A stretch of DNA of 49,186 bases from Deltaproteobacteria bacterium (GTDB lineage: Bacteria > Desulfobacterota > Syntrophia > Syntrophales > Smithellaceae). A program made the position numbers and the translations under genes. Below are positions 1 through 8,380 of this stretch, one piece after another (within the stretch, counting starts at the first letter, position 1; each line of letters begins with the position of its first letter). The stretch spans positions 1 to 49,186 of the forward strand of contig JAPLJP010000167.1 in assembly GCA_026388535.1 (NCBI GenBank). Reading direction: 5' to 3'. A model generated the notes under the pieces. That model ran no database searches. It saw only the letters and a list, made by a program, of their open reading frames with translations, and had not been told where the DNA came from.

Positions 1-178
1 ACTGGCCGAGCGGGCCGAGATCCGCTAGACATGTCCGTTTGTGATTATGATCGTAGCCTAACCAGGCGTTGTAGCCGACGGTCACACTTGCATTTCGGCC
101 CTACGGTGTGAGAGTAACGTTGACAGGGATGAGTCGAGGGCTGGCCGGCAAGCGCGCCCGCGGCTAAACGCTACGCTA
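1..178. other. unassigned leading sequence, possible contig-end artefact
   Basis: I see no convincing gene here. The stretch is richer in G and C than the A/T-rich DNA that follows and has no reading frame resembling a known protein. It contains a short hairpin (CACAC/GTGTG, about 86-110). An 8-base string near the first bases (TGGCCGAG) recurs in inverted orientation at the very end of the window. Low-quality or chimeric assembly ends are one explanation; a fragment of unrelated DNA is another. Confidence 0.3.
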
Positions 179-511
179 TCATTCCAGAAATCCTAATTCC
201 TGCAAGATCTCTCTTGCCCTGTCGGCTTCTTCAACCTTTACAAGCAGGCGTGCGTAAGCTCCTCCTCCAACCATCAGGTTAGGGCTTTCTCCCTCAAAAT
301 AATATGTTATGCCGTCGCCATCAAGGACAGATTTTATGAAGGCTATATCGCTTTGCTGATATGTCGAATAGATTTCAACAAGATTGACATAACCGACTTC
401 AGATTCCTGCTCCGGCGGCAACTGGGAGACCAGATCAGTGCCGCAATCGACGCACTTAAAAAATCCTTCTCTATATTCGCTTTTGCATTTTGGGCAGAAC
501 ATGACCTTCAT
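179..511 (-). CDS. small zinc-ribbon protein with DUF2007-like domain
   Basis: A 110-residue protein. The N-terminus has a four-cysteine zinc ribbon (CPKC at residues 6-9, CVDC at 20-23). The rest (about 45-105) resembles the DUF2007 'putative signal-transducing protein' fold: a strand-helix pattern in which 'QSDIAFIKSVLDGDGI' is followed by an exposed loop with glycines and a closing helix 'ADRAREILQELG'. Proteins of this kind are widespread in bacteria and their function is unknown; metal binding by the cysteines is inferred. A good promoter lies upstream (TTGACA and TATCAT separated by 16 bases). The gene stands alone. I am fairly sure it is real and moderately sure of the family. Confidence 0.75.
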   Translation of the reverse strand: MKVMFCPKCKSEYREGFFKCVDCGTDLVSQLPPEQESEVGYVNLVEIYSTYQQSDIAFIKSVLDGDGITYYFEGESPNLMVGGGAYARLLVKVEEADRAREILQELGFLE

Positions 512-563
512 TCTTTCTTATCATTTCTATATTAAAATATTATTACTGTATTCCCGCATCTTG

Positions 564-591
564 ATGATAGCACAGGGAGTATAACTGTCAA
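564..591 (-). promoter_or_regulatory. sigma-70 promoter for the zinc-ribbon gene
   Basis: On the minus strand, TTGACA (586-591) and TATCAT (564-569) are separated by 16 bases and lie about 50 bases before the start codon of the zinc-ribbon gene. Confidence 0.55.
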
Positions 592-650
592 CATTAACCG
601 TATTCACAAGAACTATTGCCGCCGCTATGTCATATTTTATTTAGAAATGG

Positions 651-656
651 TATAAT
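651..656 (+). promoter_or_regulatory. putative -10 box for the PEBP-family gene
   Basis: A perfect TATAAT lies 47 bases before the upstream start codon at 703. The matching -35 region (around 628-633) is poor, so the promoter may rely on an activator or be weak. Confidence 0.35.
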
Positions 657-702
657 TCATCAAACCGGCGTTAGCTTATCAAGAAATATGGAGTGAATAT
701 TA

Positions 703-1269
703 ATGAAAAACTATTTCTTTTGTTTTTTCGCAGCCATTTGTTTTATTGTGGGCAGTGTAAATTCGCCTGCTCAGGCAAAAGGTCAAATAAATACCAAAAT
801 AAAAGGAGGCAAAACCATGGAAATAACAAGTTCGTCGTTTAACCATGAAGATATGATTCCGACTAAGTATACCTGTGACGGCCAGAACATTTCGCCGCCA
901 CTTGCGTGGAACGGCGCGCCCGAAAAAACAAAAAGCTTCGCGCTCATCTGCGATGATCCCGACGCGCCCGCTGGCACGTGGGTGCACTGGGTCGTTTTTG
1001 ATATTCCGGCAAATGTCAATTCCCTGCCGGAAAAAGTTTCCCGGCAGGAAGAAATCGCTGGCTTGGGAAAAAGCGGCAAGAACACTTCCCAGCGTTACGG
1101 CTACGACGGTCCCTGTCCGCCAAGCGGCACACACCGCTACTACTTTAAATTGTACGCTCTGGACACAATGCTGAATATGAAAGCCGGATTATCCAAAGAA
1201 GAACTGCTCAAAGTAATGAAGGGACACTTGCTGGCGGAAGCACAGTTAATGGGCAGATACAAAAGATAA
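703..1269 (+). CDS. YbhB/YbcL-family (PEBP, Raf-kinase-inhibitor-like) protein
   Basis: A 188-residue protein of the phosphatidylethanolamine-binding family. Signatures are DDPDAPAG (84-91), HW (95-96) and the GYDGPCPPSGTHRY block (133-146), which together form the conserved anion-binding pocket. The bacterial family has no settled function. From the start at 703 there is a signal peptide (about 1-26, ending in AQA), predicting export. An internal ATG at 817 carries a much stronger ribosome-binding site (AAAGGAGG at 802-809) and would give a 150-residue cytosolic protein, close to the usual family size. Two products from one gene are therefore possible. A weak hairpin follows at 1311-1328. 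Confidence 0.88.
   Translation: MKNYFFCFFAAICFIVGSVNSPAQAKGQINTKIKGGKTMEITSSSFNHEDMIPTKYTCDGQNISPPLAWNGAPEKTKSFALICDDPDAPAGTWVHWVVFDIPANVNSLPEKVSRQEEIAGLGKSGKNTSQRYGYDGPCPPSGTHRYYFKLYALDTMLNMKAGLSKEELLKVMKGHLLAEAQLMGRYKR
802..809 (+). promoter_or_regulatory. strong internal ribosome-binding site
   Basis: AAAGGAGG sits seven bases before an in-frame ATG at 817, just after the predicted signal peptide of the PEBP-family protein. It is far closer to consensus than the site before the first ATG (703), so it bears directly on the choice of start. Confidence 0.6.
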
Positions 1270-1395
1270 AGAACAATCTGCATTAAAGCGGTATTATTTG
1301 AAAGGTGTTTTTGAAATCATAATTTCAATCTTATATATTCCGCAATTACTTATTTTACTTATGTGGAACAAGTAGAACGGTCGTTATGTGATACT

Positions 1396-2283
1396 TTATG
1401 CGTTTTTATTGTTTATTGTCAGAAATAAGTTAACCCCTGTTGGCTCGGATTTAATTGAGATTGAGCCGTGATTAACACCCGCCTTGCCGGCCAATTCAGT
1501 CAACTCATTTATGTCTCTATGGAATAAAAACCATTCCACCAATTCCATACAATCTCTTGTTGGATTTGATTTCGAAAAATTACCAATAACCATTTGTCCG
1601 TTTATTTTTAACATTTTCATTAATGAGCGCAACAGAAATACAAACTTTTCATTGTCAAGATAATCAAAAAGTCCTGCAGACCAGATTAAATCGTACTTTT
1701 TTTCCGTATGGAAGCGAAATGCATTTTCACAAAAGAAAGTTATATCCGAATCATTGAGGAGTTTTTTGGAGTATTCTATGGCATTTGAATCCATATCCAG
1801 ACAATAAAAATGTATTTTGGAAAATGGATGTTCCCTTTTGTATTCATAAATATCACGACATGGGCCACAACCTATATTCAACACGGCCGGTTCCAGAACC
1901 GGAGATTTGTCAATTTCAGATAATAAGTTCTTAAAATATTCTTTCCTGTTTCGCACTGCATTTGCCGAAGTCTGCCAATGAAAGAATTTATCCCAATTTT
2001 CAAGATTTTTTTTTGGTGAAATCCATCTCATATAAATTTTATCTATTATTTCATAATCACCTCGGTAACCATGGGGTTTTTTGTAAACAAATCCTTGCAT
2101 CGTTTCTTCCGAAAAAACTTCCCCGCAGGCTGCCCACAGTTCCCTAATTTGAGCACGAGAAATCTTGCCTTCTTTACGCAAAGAGTTTAAAGAACAATAA
2201 TAATCGTTAAGCTCATCATACTCTCTTGGTTCAGGACCTCCCCGTTCCACAAGTGATACCAAGTAATTTGTTAACTTTATCAT
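1396..2283 (-). CDS. class I SAM-dependent methyltransferase
   Basis: A 295-residue protein with a Rossmann methyltransferase domain. Motif I is VLNIGCGPCRD (134-144); the acidic residue that would bind the ribose of S-adenosylmethionine lies in CLDMDS (161-166); motif II/III corresponds to YDLIWSAGLFDYL. The N-terminal block KPHGYRGDYE (69-78) resembles a motif seen in methyltransferases annotated as 3-hydroxy-palmitate methyl ester synthases (PhcB-like), so a small-molecule or fatty-acid methyl transfer is possible, but the substrate cannot be read from sequence. The start has a good AAGGAG nine bases upstream. It is followed at 27 bases' distance by no same-strand partner; the GGDEF gene lies upstream on the same strand. 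Confidence 0.8.
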   Translation of the reverse strand: MIKLTNYLVSLVERGGPEPREYDELNDYYCSLNSLRKEGKISRAQIRELWAACGEVFSEETMQGFVYKKPHGYRGDYEIIDKIYMRWISPKKNLENWDKFFHWQTSANAVRNRKEYFKNLLSEIDKSPVLEPAVLNIGCGPCRDIYEYKREHPFSKIHFYCLDMDSNAIEYSKKLLNDSDITFFCENAFRFHTEKKYDLIWSAGLFDYLDNEKFVFLLRSLMKMLKINGQMVIGNFSKSNPTRDCMELVEWFLFHRDINELTELAGKAGVNHGSISIKSEPTGVNLFLTINNKNA

Positions 2284-2309
2284 CAGTTATGACTCCTTTT
2301 CTGTAACTA

Positions 2310-3953
2310 TTATTCAAAACAAGTTCTGTCTTTTCCGTTCTTTTTACCACGATACATGAGATGGTCAACCCTACTGACAAAAGCCTTCATGTCTTCATTT
2401 TTCCTGTATTGCGCAAGTCCTATGCTCACTGTAAGATACACTATTTTCCCCGGCACCGGAGAAAAACTCTCTTTTTTTAATTCCTCTCTGATTCTTTCCG
2501 CGATAATAAGGCCTTCCTCTTTTGTTGTTATGGGAAGAATGATCGTAAATTCCTCACCACCATAACGATAGGCGGAATCAGCCTTGCGGAGACATCTTTT
2601 TATCACCTGGCCTAATCTTATTAAAACCTGATCTCCTTCAATATGGCCGTAAGTATCATTAAACACCTTGAAATCGTCGAGATCAAGAAGAAGAAGCGTC
2701 AACGGATATTCATGGCGTTCCAGTCTGTCTATTTCCATTCTGAGCTGATTGTAAAAATTTCTGGAATTATACAGTTGGGTAAGATCATCAATAATACTCA
2801 GTTCACGATACCTTTCTTCACTGTCCTTTAATTCCTTTTCCAGCTGCTTACGTTCAGTGATATCGCGGGATACAGCCTGAAAGCCTGTAATTTTTCCATC
2901 TTCAACAATTAACTGAGTGTTTTGTCCCAGCCAAATTTCACGGCCGTCTTTTTTTATTACAGGATATTCTGAATATGTATTTTTAATTCCCCTTATAAAC
3001 TGACGACCGAAAAATTTAACTGCTTTTTCACGCATATCCGGATGGATAAGTTCCAGATAATGCTTTCCTATAATTTCCTCTTCCTCATACCCCGTAATAC
3101 GTATTGTCGAAACATTGGCAAAAATAAAATATCCACTTTCGTCCGTCCGAAAGACTATATCACTCGCATTTTCCACTAATGCCCGATATCGTTCTTCACT
3201 CTCCCGCAAAGCATCCTCCGCCTGCTCATGGCCGGCTATTTCCTGTTCCAGCTCCCGATTAATAATCTGATAATCAGCCGTTCTCTTTTCTACGCGCTCT
3301 TCCAGTTCCTCATTGACCTTGATAACCTTTTCCTGTTCAATTTCCAATTGTCGTGTCAAGAAATAATCACGCCGGGCATAAAATTCGATGAAATAACAGG
3401 CCATCATTCCAAGACAATTCGCGCTGATAAGGAAAAAGCTGTTGCTGAGCAAAATTTCAAAGGGCGTGGGACGGATCCAGATGGCTGCTATTTCGTACAA
3501 TGCCACTATCACCCAACCATACAATGAGGCCCATAGGAACCGAACGCGAATGAAGGTGTAACCCAACATGAAAACAAGCATCAGGCCCGCATAATAATAA
3601 TAACTGACCGGTGCGGGAGCAATAACAATCATGCAGACAATGCCCCCACCGGCCATAATGAGGACCCCCGCCAGGAAAGGCTGCATATACCGTTCAAAGG
3701 ACTTTGAAAAAGACGCCCATAAAGTTCCAAAAAGTACGGGACATACGATAACAAAACGAATAAACCATATCGTATATTTTTGTTCCGGCATGAGTACCGC
3801 ATCCAGGATGCCGAAAGCTGCGTAAAGTATGGCTCCCAGGACTAGAAATACACGGAGCTGGGGTAGTGACACCCGAAAGTAATGGCTTAGAAATGACGCT
3901 TCGAGATTCGAAGATTCACCGGAAAATTTAAGTGTCAACGGATGCAGTTTCAT
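2310..3953 (-). CDS. membrane-bound PAS-GGDEF diguanylate cyclase
   Basis: A 547-residue signalling protein. Residues about 33-195 hold roughly six hydrophobic segments (a MASE-like integral sensor), followed by a coiled coil (200-250), a PAS domain with its PAC motif (about 252-370) and a GGDEF domain (385-547). The catalytic loop is GGEEF (465-469), a functional variant; metal ligands are in LDLDDF (423-428). The inhibitory I-site RxxD is present as RKAD (456-459), exactly five residues before GGEEF, so product inhibition by cyclic di-GMP is expected. It should make cyclic di-GMP at the inner membrane in response to a signal sensed in the membrane and PAS modules. A PilZ protein (23.2 kb) is a possible receptor in the same window. 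Confidence 0.93.
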   Translation of the reverse strand: MKLHPLTLKFSGESSNLEASFLSHYFRVSLPQLRVFLVLGAILYAAFGILDAVLMPEQKYTIWFIRFVIVCPVLFGTLWASFSKSFERYMQPFLAGVLIMAGGGIVCMIVIAPAPVSYYYYAGLMLVFMLGYTFIRVRFLWASLYGWVIVALYEIAAIWIRPTPFEILLSNSFFLISANCLGMMACYFIEFYARRDYFLTRQLEIEQEKVIKVNEELEERVEKRTADYQIINRELEQEIAGHEQAEDALRESEERYRALVENASDIVFRTDESGYFIFANVSTIRITGYEEEEIIGKHYLELIHPDMREKAVKFFGRQFIRGIKNTYSEYPVIKKDGREIWLGQNTQLIVEDGKITGFQAVSRDITERKQLEKELKDSEERYRELSIIDDLTQLYNSRNFYNQLRMEIDRLERHEYPLTLLLLDLDDFKVFNDTYGHIEGDQVLIRLGQVIKRCLRKADSAYRYGGEEFTIILPITTKEEGLIIAERIREELKKESFSPVPGKIVYLTVSIGLAQYRKNEDMKAFVSRVDHLMYRGKKNGKDRTCFE

Positions 3954-4226
3954 TATGCAACTAATAAATTACGACTAATTGCTTTATTTGCGTAAATTAA
4001 ACTATTCTATTCTACAGTACGATGCAGGCGTTTTCCTCCAGTCAACATGTTTTGGAGAGACGCCGTAGTATTATATCGGCTCATGACTACGATGAAATTG
4101 TCTTAAATACTTGTTATGAGTATCATACCTGCCATAAAATAACAATTAAACACTTATCCCGGCAGTTATATTTTGCGGTGCGAAAAAAGCATATTCCGGA
4201 GAATAATGTCTTAAATAAATCTTATT
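3954..4226. other. intergenic region, no gene seen
   Basis: This A/T-rich gap lies before the diguanylate cyclase and after the ligase, both on the minus strand. A frame is open from 4022 on the plus strand, but its product has no recognisable features and it runs into the ligase gene. I see no strong terminator or promoter. Confidence 0.4.
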
Positions 4227-5603
4227 CTATCTTTTCTCAGAGAGGAAAAATTTTTCAATTCGGCGGCGGTCAATTTTGCCGGTGTCTGTTCTGACTATGG
4301 ACGAAACAATTTTAACGCGGCGGGGAACAGCGTAAGGTTCCAGCCTATCTATTAACAGTTTTCTCAAGTGAGTTTCCGTCAGGTCGCAAGCTACAACCGC
4401 CGCTATAACGCTTTCACGTCCCTTATCCGTGGGCAGTGCCACAACAACAGCATCGCGGACTGTGGGAAATTTTTTTATTTTGTTCTGCACATCCAGCAAG
4501 TCAACTCTTTTCCCGGCGACCTTGACAATACCATCGGCTCTGCCCTTCAGAACAAAACGATTATCCTTGTCTTCACGGGCATCATCGCCGGTTAGACAGA
4601 AACCATCGGCGTCGCGCTTCATTTCCGCGGACACGAAATCAGATTTGACGGAAAGCCTGCTGGCCGTCAACTTCCAGGATACGATATCGAACGCTTTCCA
4701 GCTATCCGTATGTTCGCTTATGTTACGCGCGGCAACGCCGCCGGTTTCCGTGGAACCATAGATTTCCGTTATTCCCAAGCCTGTTTTTTTATAGAAATAC
4801 AAACCATCGGAACGATCTAATGCACCGGAAGAAGAAAACGCAACCCTGAGCGAAGGAAGCGACAAATTATCAACTTTCATAACGCGGTAATGAATGGGCA
4901 CGCTGACCAGCACGGAAGCTTTATGTTTATTGATCGTGGAAATGATTTCCTGCGGGAAGGTATAAATATCCGGCAACACCTGCGCACGCGCGACAAGAGG
5001 AACCAAAACGGAGAAAAGCAGTCCGTAAATATGATAAGGCGGAACGGTGGCCACAAAAAGGTCTTTATCCGACAGGGCGAATTTTTTCTTTAAATAGAAA
5101 GCCTCCGCGAATAAATTGCGGGGGGATTTTGACCAGACTTTCGGTTTGCCGGTTGAGCCGCCGGTAAAAAGACGTAAAAACGGCTTGTCCGGATCACGGA
5201 TTGATCCAGGTTTGATGTTTTCTATCGCGGCAGGAAGCGGCGTTATTACTTCCACGCCCGCCGGCATTTCTTCCGGATGATCGGTTATGGCAAAATCAAA
5301 ACCGGCGGCGGCATACATTTCCGCCAGAGCACGGGCGGAAAAGGAATAGGGCAGAATCAGCTGACAGGAACCGGCAAGCGAAGCCAGCACGCAGGCGGCG
5401 GCTACTGCCTTGTTTGTGGTGCAGAGGCAAAGAGTCTTATCTTCGCCGCGCCGCGCCAGAGTTTTTTTCAGGCCGGCGGCTAATTCAAACACATCGCCAT
5501 AATTATATCCGGAAAAAGTAAATTCTTTCCGGAAAACGGTTTTGGACGGCTCCAGAAATTTCTCATACAAACTGATAAATTTATCTTTTTTCACGTCGGT
5601 CAT
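4227..5603 (-). CDS. AMP-forming acyl/aryl ligase (aryl-polyene-type)
   Basis: A 458-residue member of the ANL (adenylate-forming) superfamily. The P-loop-like A3 motif is FTGGSTGKPK (146-155), A5 is YGSTETGG, A7 is TGDDA, and the C-terminal catalytic lysine lies in TGKIDRR. At 458 residues it is shorter than typical acyl-CoA synthetases (500-550), as are the ligases of aryl-polyene and xanthomonadin clusters, which activate an aryl starter acid and load it on an acyl carrier protein. It is transcribed divergently from the dehydratase-FabG-LolA operon, sharing a 140-base control region. The role in starter activation is inferred from context; no ammonia lyase that would make a coumarate-type starter is seen in the window. 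Confidence 0.82.
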   Translation of the reverse strand: MTDVKKDKFISLYEKFLEPSKTVFRKEFTFSGYNYGDVFELAAGLKKTLARRGEDKTLCLCTTNKAVAAACVLASLAGSCQLILPYSFSARALAEMYAAAGFDFAITDHPEEMPAGVEVITPLPAAIENIKPGSIRDPDKPFLRLFTGGSTGKPKVWSKSPRNLFAEAFYLKKKFALSDKDLFVATVPPYHIYGLLFSVLVPLVARAQVLPDIYTFPQEIISTINKHKASVLVSVPIHYRVMKVDNLSLPSLRVAFSSSGALDRSDGLYFYKKTGLGITEIYGSTETGGVAARNISEHTDSWKAFDIVSWKLTASRLSVKSDFVSAEMKRDADGFCLTGDDAREDKDNRFVLKGRADGIVKVAGKRVDLLDVQNKIKKFPTVRDAVVVALPTDKGRESVIAAVVACDLTETHLRKLLIDRLEPYAVPRRVKIVSSIVRTDTGKIDRRRIEKFFLSEKR

Positions 5604-5691
5604 ATTCAGGCAATTTATTTTAATCTTTTTTTGTTATTTACCGCAAAAGAAGAAAAAAAGCACTTATTATCAAAAAGATGAACAATTCTTA

Positions 5692-5725
5692 TTGACTTCT
5701 ACGCGGTTTTTTCATTAATTATGTA
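5692..5725 (+). promoter_or_regulatory. putative promoter of the dehydratase operon
   Basis: TTGACT (5692-5697) lies in the context ATTCTTATTGACTTCT, which closely matches the -35 context of the two duplicated promoters at 10686 and 12698 (ATTCTTGTTGAYTTCC). The -10 region is less clear (TAATTA or TATGTA around 5716-5725). The shared context suggests that the two arms of the locus are controlled together. Confidence 0.45.
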
Positions 5726-5746
5726 AAACCTTTCCAAAAGTTGCCT

Positions 5747-6187
5747 ATGCTTGACATTGATATTGAAAGTTTGATCCCGCATCGGGAGAAGATAAAAATT
5801 ATCAGTGGAATTCTGGAAATAAAAGAAACCACTGCCATTAGTACCGCTTTGGTAAATCCCCAATGGCCTCTTTATGACGGAGACTCTGTAAATTCACTGG
5901 TTTTGATTGAGGCAATTGCCCAAACGGCGGCTATTGTTGAGGGTTACAAGAGAAGACAGCGTGGCAAATCCGGCGTCAAGGGCTGGCTGGTCGGCGTCAA
6001 AAACGCCGAATTTAATACAACGAAAATACCGGTAAATACAAACTTGATTATCATGATTGAAAGCAAGTATTCTTTTGATAATTACGGCGTGGTGGAAGGA
6101 ACCGTTAAAGCCGGCGAGAAAATCCTGGTCACAGCCACTCTTCAGGCACTGCGCCTGAATGAAGACAATAAAGCAATTATTTTTTAA
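5747..6187 (+). CDS. hot-dog-fold 3-hydroxyacyl-ACP dehydratase (ApeP/FabZ-like)
   Basis: A 146-residue protein with the PHRE motif near residues 12-15 and the alternating strand pattern around a central helix (LVLIEAIAQTAAI) typical of hot-dog dehydratases from aryl-polyene clusters. It would remove water from a 3-hydroxyacyl-ACP to give the trans-enoyl product kept in a conjugated chain. I chose ATG 5747 over TTG two codons upstream (5741); neither has a strong ribosome-binding site. It starts a plus-strand run with the reductase (16-base gap), the LolA-like gene and the lipoprotein. The catalytic acid in the helix appears as E of 'LIEA'. The family is clear; the exact substrate is inferred. 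Confidence 0.8.
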   Translation: MLDIDIESLIPHREKIKIISGILEIKETTAISTALVNPQWPLYDGDSVNSLVLIEAIAQTAAIVEGYKRRQRGKSGVKGWLVGVKNAEFNTTKIPVNTNLIIMIESKYSFDNYGVVEGTVKAGEKILVTATLQALRLNEDNKAIIF

Positions 6188-6203
6188 GGAGCGCTATTAA
6201 TAT

Positions 6204-6932
6204 ATGGACGAGAAAAAAACAGCGATAGTCACAGGAGCAAGCCGCGGCATAGGCCGGGCTACAGCCGTGGAACTGGCAAAAACCGGATATTTTGTAATTA
6301 TAAACTTTAAGTCCAATGAGGCGGCGGCGGCGGAAACATTAAAGCTTGTGCAATCCGCCGGCGGAGATGGAGAAATTTCTCAATTTGATGTTGCCGATAA
6401 TGTACAGACTAAAGACGCTGTCAAAGCGATTATCGAACGTCATAAAAATATTCAAGTGCTCATTAACAACGCCGGCATCAATGCCGACGGTCTTTTTATG
6501 CTGCTTAGTGAAGAAGAATGGGACAGCGTTATCAACACAAGTTTGAAAGGTTTTTATAACATCACAAAACCTGTTTTGCGCGAAATGGTGCGACACAAAT
6601 GCGGTTCCATCGTTTCCGTTTCGTCTCTTTCGGCGCTGATGCCCAATCGCGGCCAGGCAAATTATGCCGCGGCCAAAGCTGGAATGATTGCCGCCTCCCG
6701 TTCACTGGCCTCTGAAGTGGCGCGCTTCGGCATTCGCGTTAATGTAGTCGCCCCTGGTTTAATTGAAACCGATATGATCAAGGACGCGCCGGTTGCCGAA
6801 ATCAAAAAAATGATTCCCATGGCACGTTTGGGCAAGCCGGAAGACGTGGCCAATGTCATCCGTTTTTTGTGTTCAAGCGACGCCTCATATATTACCGGAC
6901 AGGTTATTGGCATTAATGGCGGAATATGTTGA
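6204..6932 (+). CDS. 3-oxoacyl-ACP reductase (FabG/ApeQ-like)
   Basis: A 242-residue short-chain dehydrogenase. The cofactor motif TGASRGIG is at 10-17, NNAG at 88-91, and the catalytic Ser141-Tyr154-Lys158 set is complete. The PG motif and 'INGG' end are as in FabG. It should reduce 3-oxoacyl-ACP to 3-hydroxyacyl-ACP with NADPH. Together with the preceding dehydratase and the ketosynthase and ACP 8 kb downstream it completes an elongation cycle lacking only enoyl reductase, which is what a polyene-making system needs. Its stop codon overlaps the next start (TGATG), suggesting translational coupling. Confidence 0.92.
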   Translation: MDEKKTAIVTGASRGIGRATAVELAKTGYFVIINFKSNEAAAAETLKLVQSAGGDGEISQFDVADNVQTKDAVKAIIERHKNIQVLINNAGINADGLFMLLSEEEWDSVINTSLKGFYNITKPVLREMVRHKCGSIVSVSSLSALMPNRGQANYAAAKAGMIAASRSLASEVARFGIRVNVVAPGLIETDMIKDAPVAEIKKMIPMARLGKPEDVANVIRFLCSSDASYITGQVIGINGGIC

Positions 6933-7567
6933 TGCAAAATTACCGCGTTTTATACAATTTCGTTTGTATCCTTGCCGGCATTTTTTTATTTTTCAGCCTG
7001 TTTAATCATGCCGGGGCAAGTGATTTTTCGCAATTGCGCAAGGAATCGGCTAAAATCAAAACCATCCAGGCCCAGTTTGTACAAAAGAAATTTATGAAAA
7101 TTTTATCCAAGCCCCTTATCTCGGAAGGCTGTTTTTATTATGCCGCGCCCGATTCTTTCCGCTGGGAATATTTTAAGCCTCTAAGGAACATCGTTATTGC
7201 TTATAAAAATAATACCAAACGCTATATATATTCAGACGGAAAAATGGTGGAAGAAAAAACGGGCGGCGCGCAGGCAATGAAAATCGTGCTCAATGAAGTC
7301 GCCGGCTGGATGAACGGCAGGTTCGATCAAAATCCGTCATTTAAAGCAGTCCTTAATGAAGGGGCAAACACCAAAATCACGCTGACACCGTCGGAAAAAA
7401 GCATGGCCGGCATGATTGAGAAAATCGAGATTACCCTTTCTAAAAAAGCGGGAACTGTTCAGTCTGTAAAAATTTTTGAAGGCTCCAATAACTTCACCCA
7501 AATAAATTTCAACAACGTGGAAATCAATAAAGTGATTAATCCCTCTGTATTTCAGGATGTCCAATGA
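6932..7567 (+). CDS. LolA-like outer-membrane lipoprotein carrier
   Basis: A 211-residue periplasmic protein with an N-terminal signal peptide (hydrophobic core at about 8-24) and the LolA pattern 'IKTIQAQFVQKKFMKILSKPLISEGCFYY...PDSFRWEYFKP'. LolA carries lipids or lipoproteins across the periplasm; LolA-like proteins are standard members of aryl-polyene clusters, where they are thought to help move the lipid product to the outer membrane. I chose ATG 6932, which overlaps the reductase stop and sits eight bases after GGCGGA, over ATG 6926. Its own stop overlaps the next start (ATGA). Family assignment is secure; cargo is inferred. Confidence 0.85.
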   Translation: MQNYRVLYNFVCILAGIFLFFSLFNHAGASDFSQLRKESAKIKTIQAQFVQKKFMKILSKPLISEGCFYYAAPDSFRWEYFKPLRNIVIAYKNNTKRYIYSDGKMVEEKTGGAQAMKIVLNEVAGWMNGRFDQNPSFKAVLNEGANTKITLTPSEKSMAGMIEKIEITLSKKAGTVQSVKIFEGSNNFTQINFNNVEINKVINPSVFQDVQ

Positions 7568-8265
7568 AGAGTATACCTCTTTTAATATTAACCTTTTTTC
7601 TTTTCTCCTGCCAGACACTGCCGTTGATCAAGTCACCTGTTTCTCCGGCAGACGAAAATGCTTTAACTTGTCCTTCTCCTTTTTTAAAAGAAAAGTACCG
7701 GCTGGTGCACGCCATAGAAACCCGTGTTGCCGGCAGGACACAAAGCGCGATTATCGGCGTAACTGTGGCCGATCCTTCCACCCGCTCTCTCTCCTGCGCC
7801 ATCATGACCGCGGAAGGAATGGTGCTATTTGAAGCTGAGTCCGGTCCGGGCGCGCTTAAAGTAAATCGGGCTCTGCCTCCTTTCGATTCCGAAGATTTCG
7901 CGAAAAATATGATTGAAGATATCAAGTTGATATTTTTCGCGCCGGAAGGAAAAATCCAAGTAAAAGGCTATCTTCCTGACGGATCAACAGCGTGCCGCTA
8001 TTTTGAAGAAAACGGTGACTTAATTGACGTAATAGGAAATAAATCAACAGGTACAGAAATAAAGCGCTACTCATACTCAGGGGCTCTGAAAAGACATATC
8101 AGTTTCAACAAGACGGCAAAAAATATTTACGAACGTATTGAGCTTCTGGCAAACGAACAATTTAATTATTCGCTGTTGATGACTCTTATCGAAGCCCAGC
8201 CGGTAAAAAGCGAATTGCTAAAAAAAAGAAAAACCCGAAAAATATCAAAAGTCAAATCCCCGTAG
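7564..8265 (+). CDS. lipoprotein, possibly DUF3261-like aryl-polyene partner
   Basis: A 233-residue lipoprotein. The signal peptide ends in a lipobox LFSC (Cys16), and a proline-rich linker follows. The remainder is predicted to be mostly beta-strand with a basic, lysine- and arginine-rich tail. Its position right after a LolA-like gene, with start and stop overlapping, matches the DUF3261 lipoprotein of aryl-polyene clusters, but I cannot confirm the family from sequence alone. It is probably a LolB-like partner anchored in the outer membrane. It ends the first arm and converges on the lipase gene. Confidence 0.65.
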   Translation: MKSIPLLILTFFLFSCQTLPLIKSPVSPADENALTCPSPFLKEKYRLVHAIETRVAGRTQSAIIGVTVADPSTRSLSCAIMTAEGMVLFEAESGPGALKVNRALPPFDSEDFAKNMIEDIKLIFFAPEGKIQVKGYLPDGSTACRYFEENGDLIDVIGNKSTGTEIKRYSYSGALKRHISFNKTAKNIYERIELLANEQFNYSLLMTLIEAQPVKSELLKKRKTRKISKVKSP

Positions 8266-8322
8266 GTCTTTATTTCACTTGGCAATTACTATTCAACAAA
8301 TAGAGGAATTTTGTGTACAAAA

Positions 8323-8350
8323 AAGGGGCTGCCTTTTTGGGCAGCCCCTT
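8323..8350 (-). terminator. intrinsic terminator of the lipase gene
   Basis: A perfect 11-bp stem (AAGGGGCTGCC, 8323-8333, with its complement 8340-8350) and six-base loop. Read on the minus strand it is followed by a run of T residues, so it terminates the lipase transcript; on the plus strand the U-tract is absent, although the hairpin may still slow polymerase from the lipoprotein gene. Confidence 0.85.
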
Positions 8351-8380
8351 CATAAAAAATTTATAAAAATTAACTAAACA

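Noticed and set aside
4022-4294. 90-residue plus-strand frame between the cyclase and ligase genes
   Set aside because: It overlaps the ligase gene antisense and has no protein-like features.
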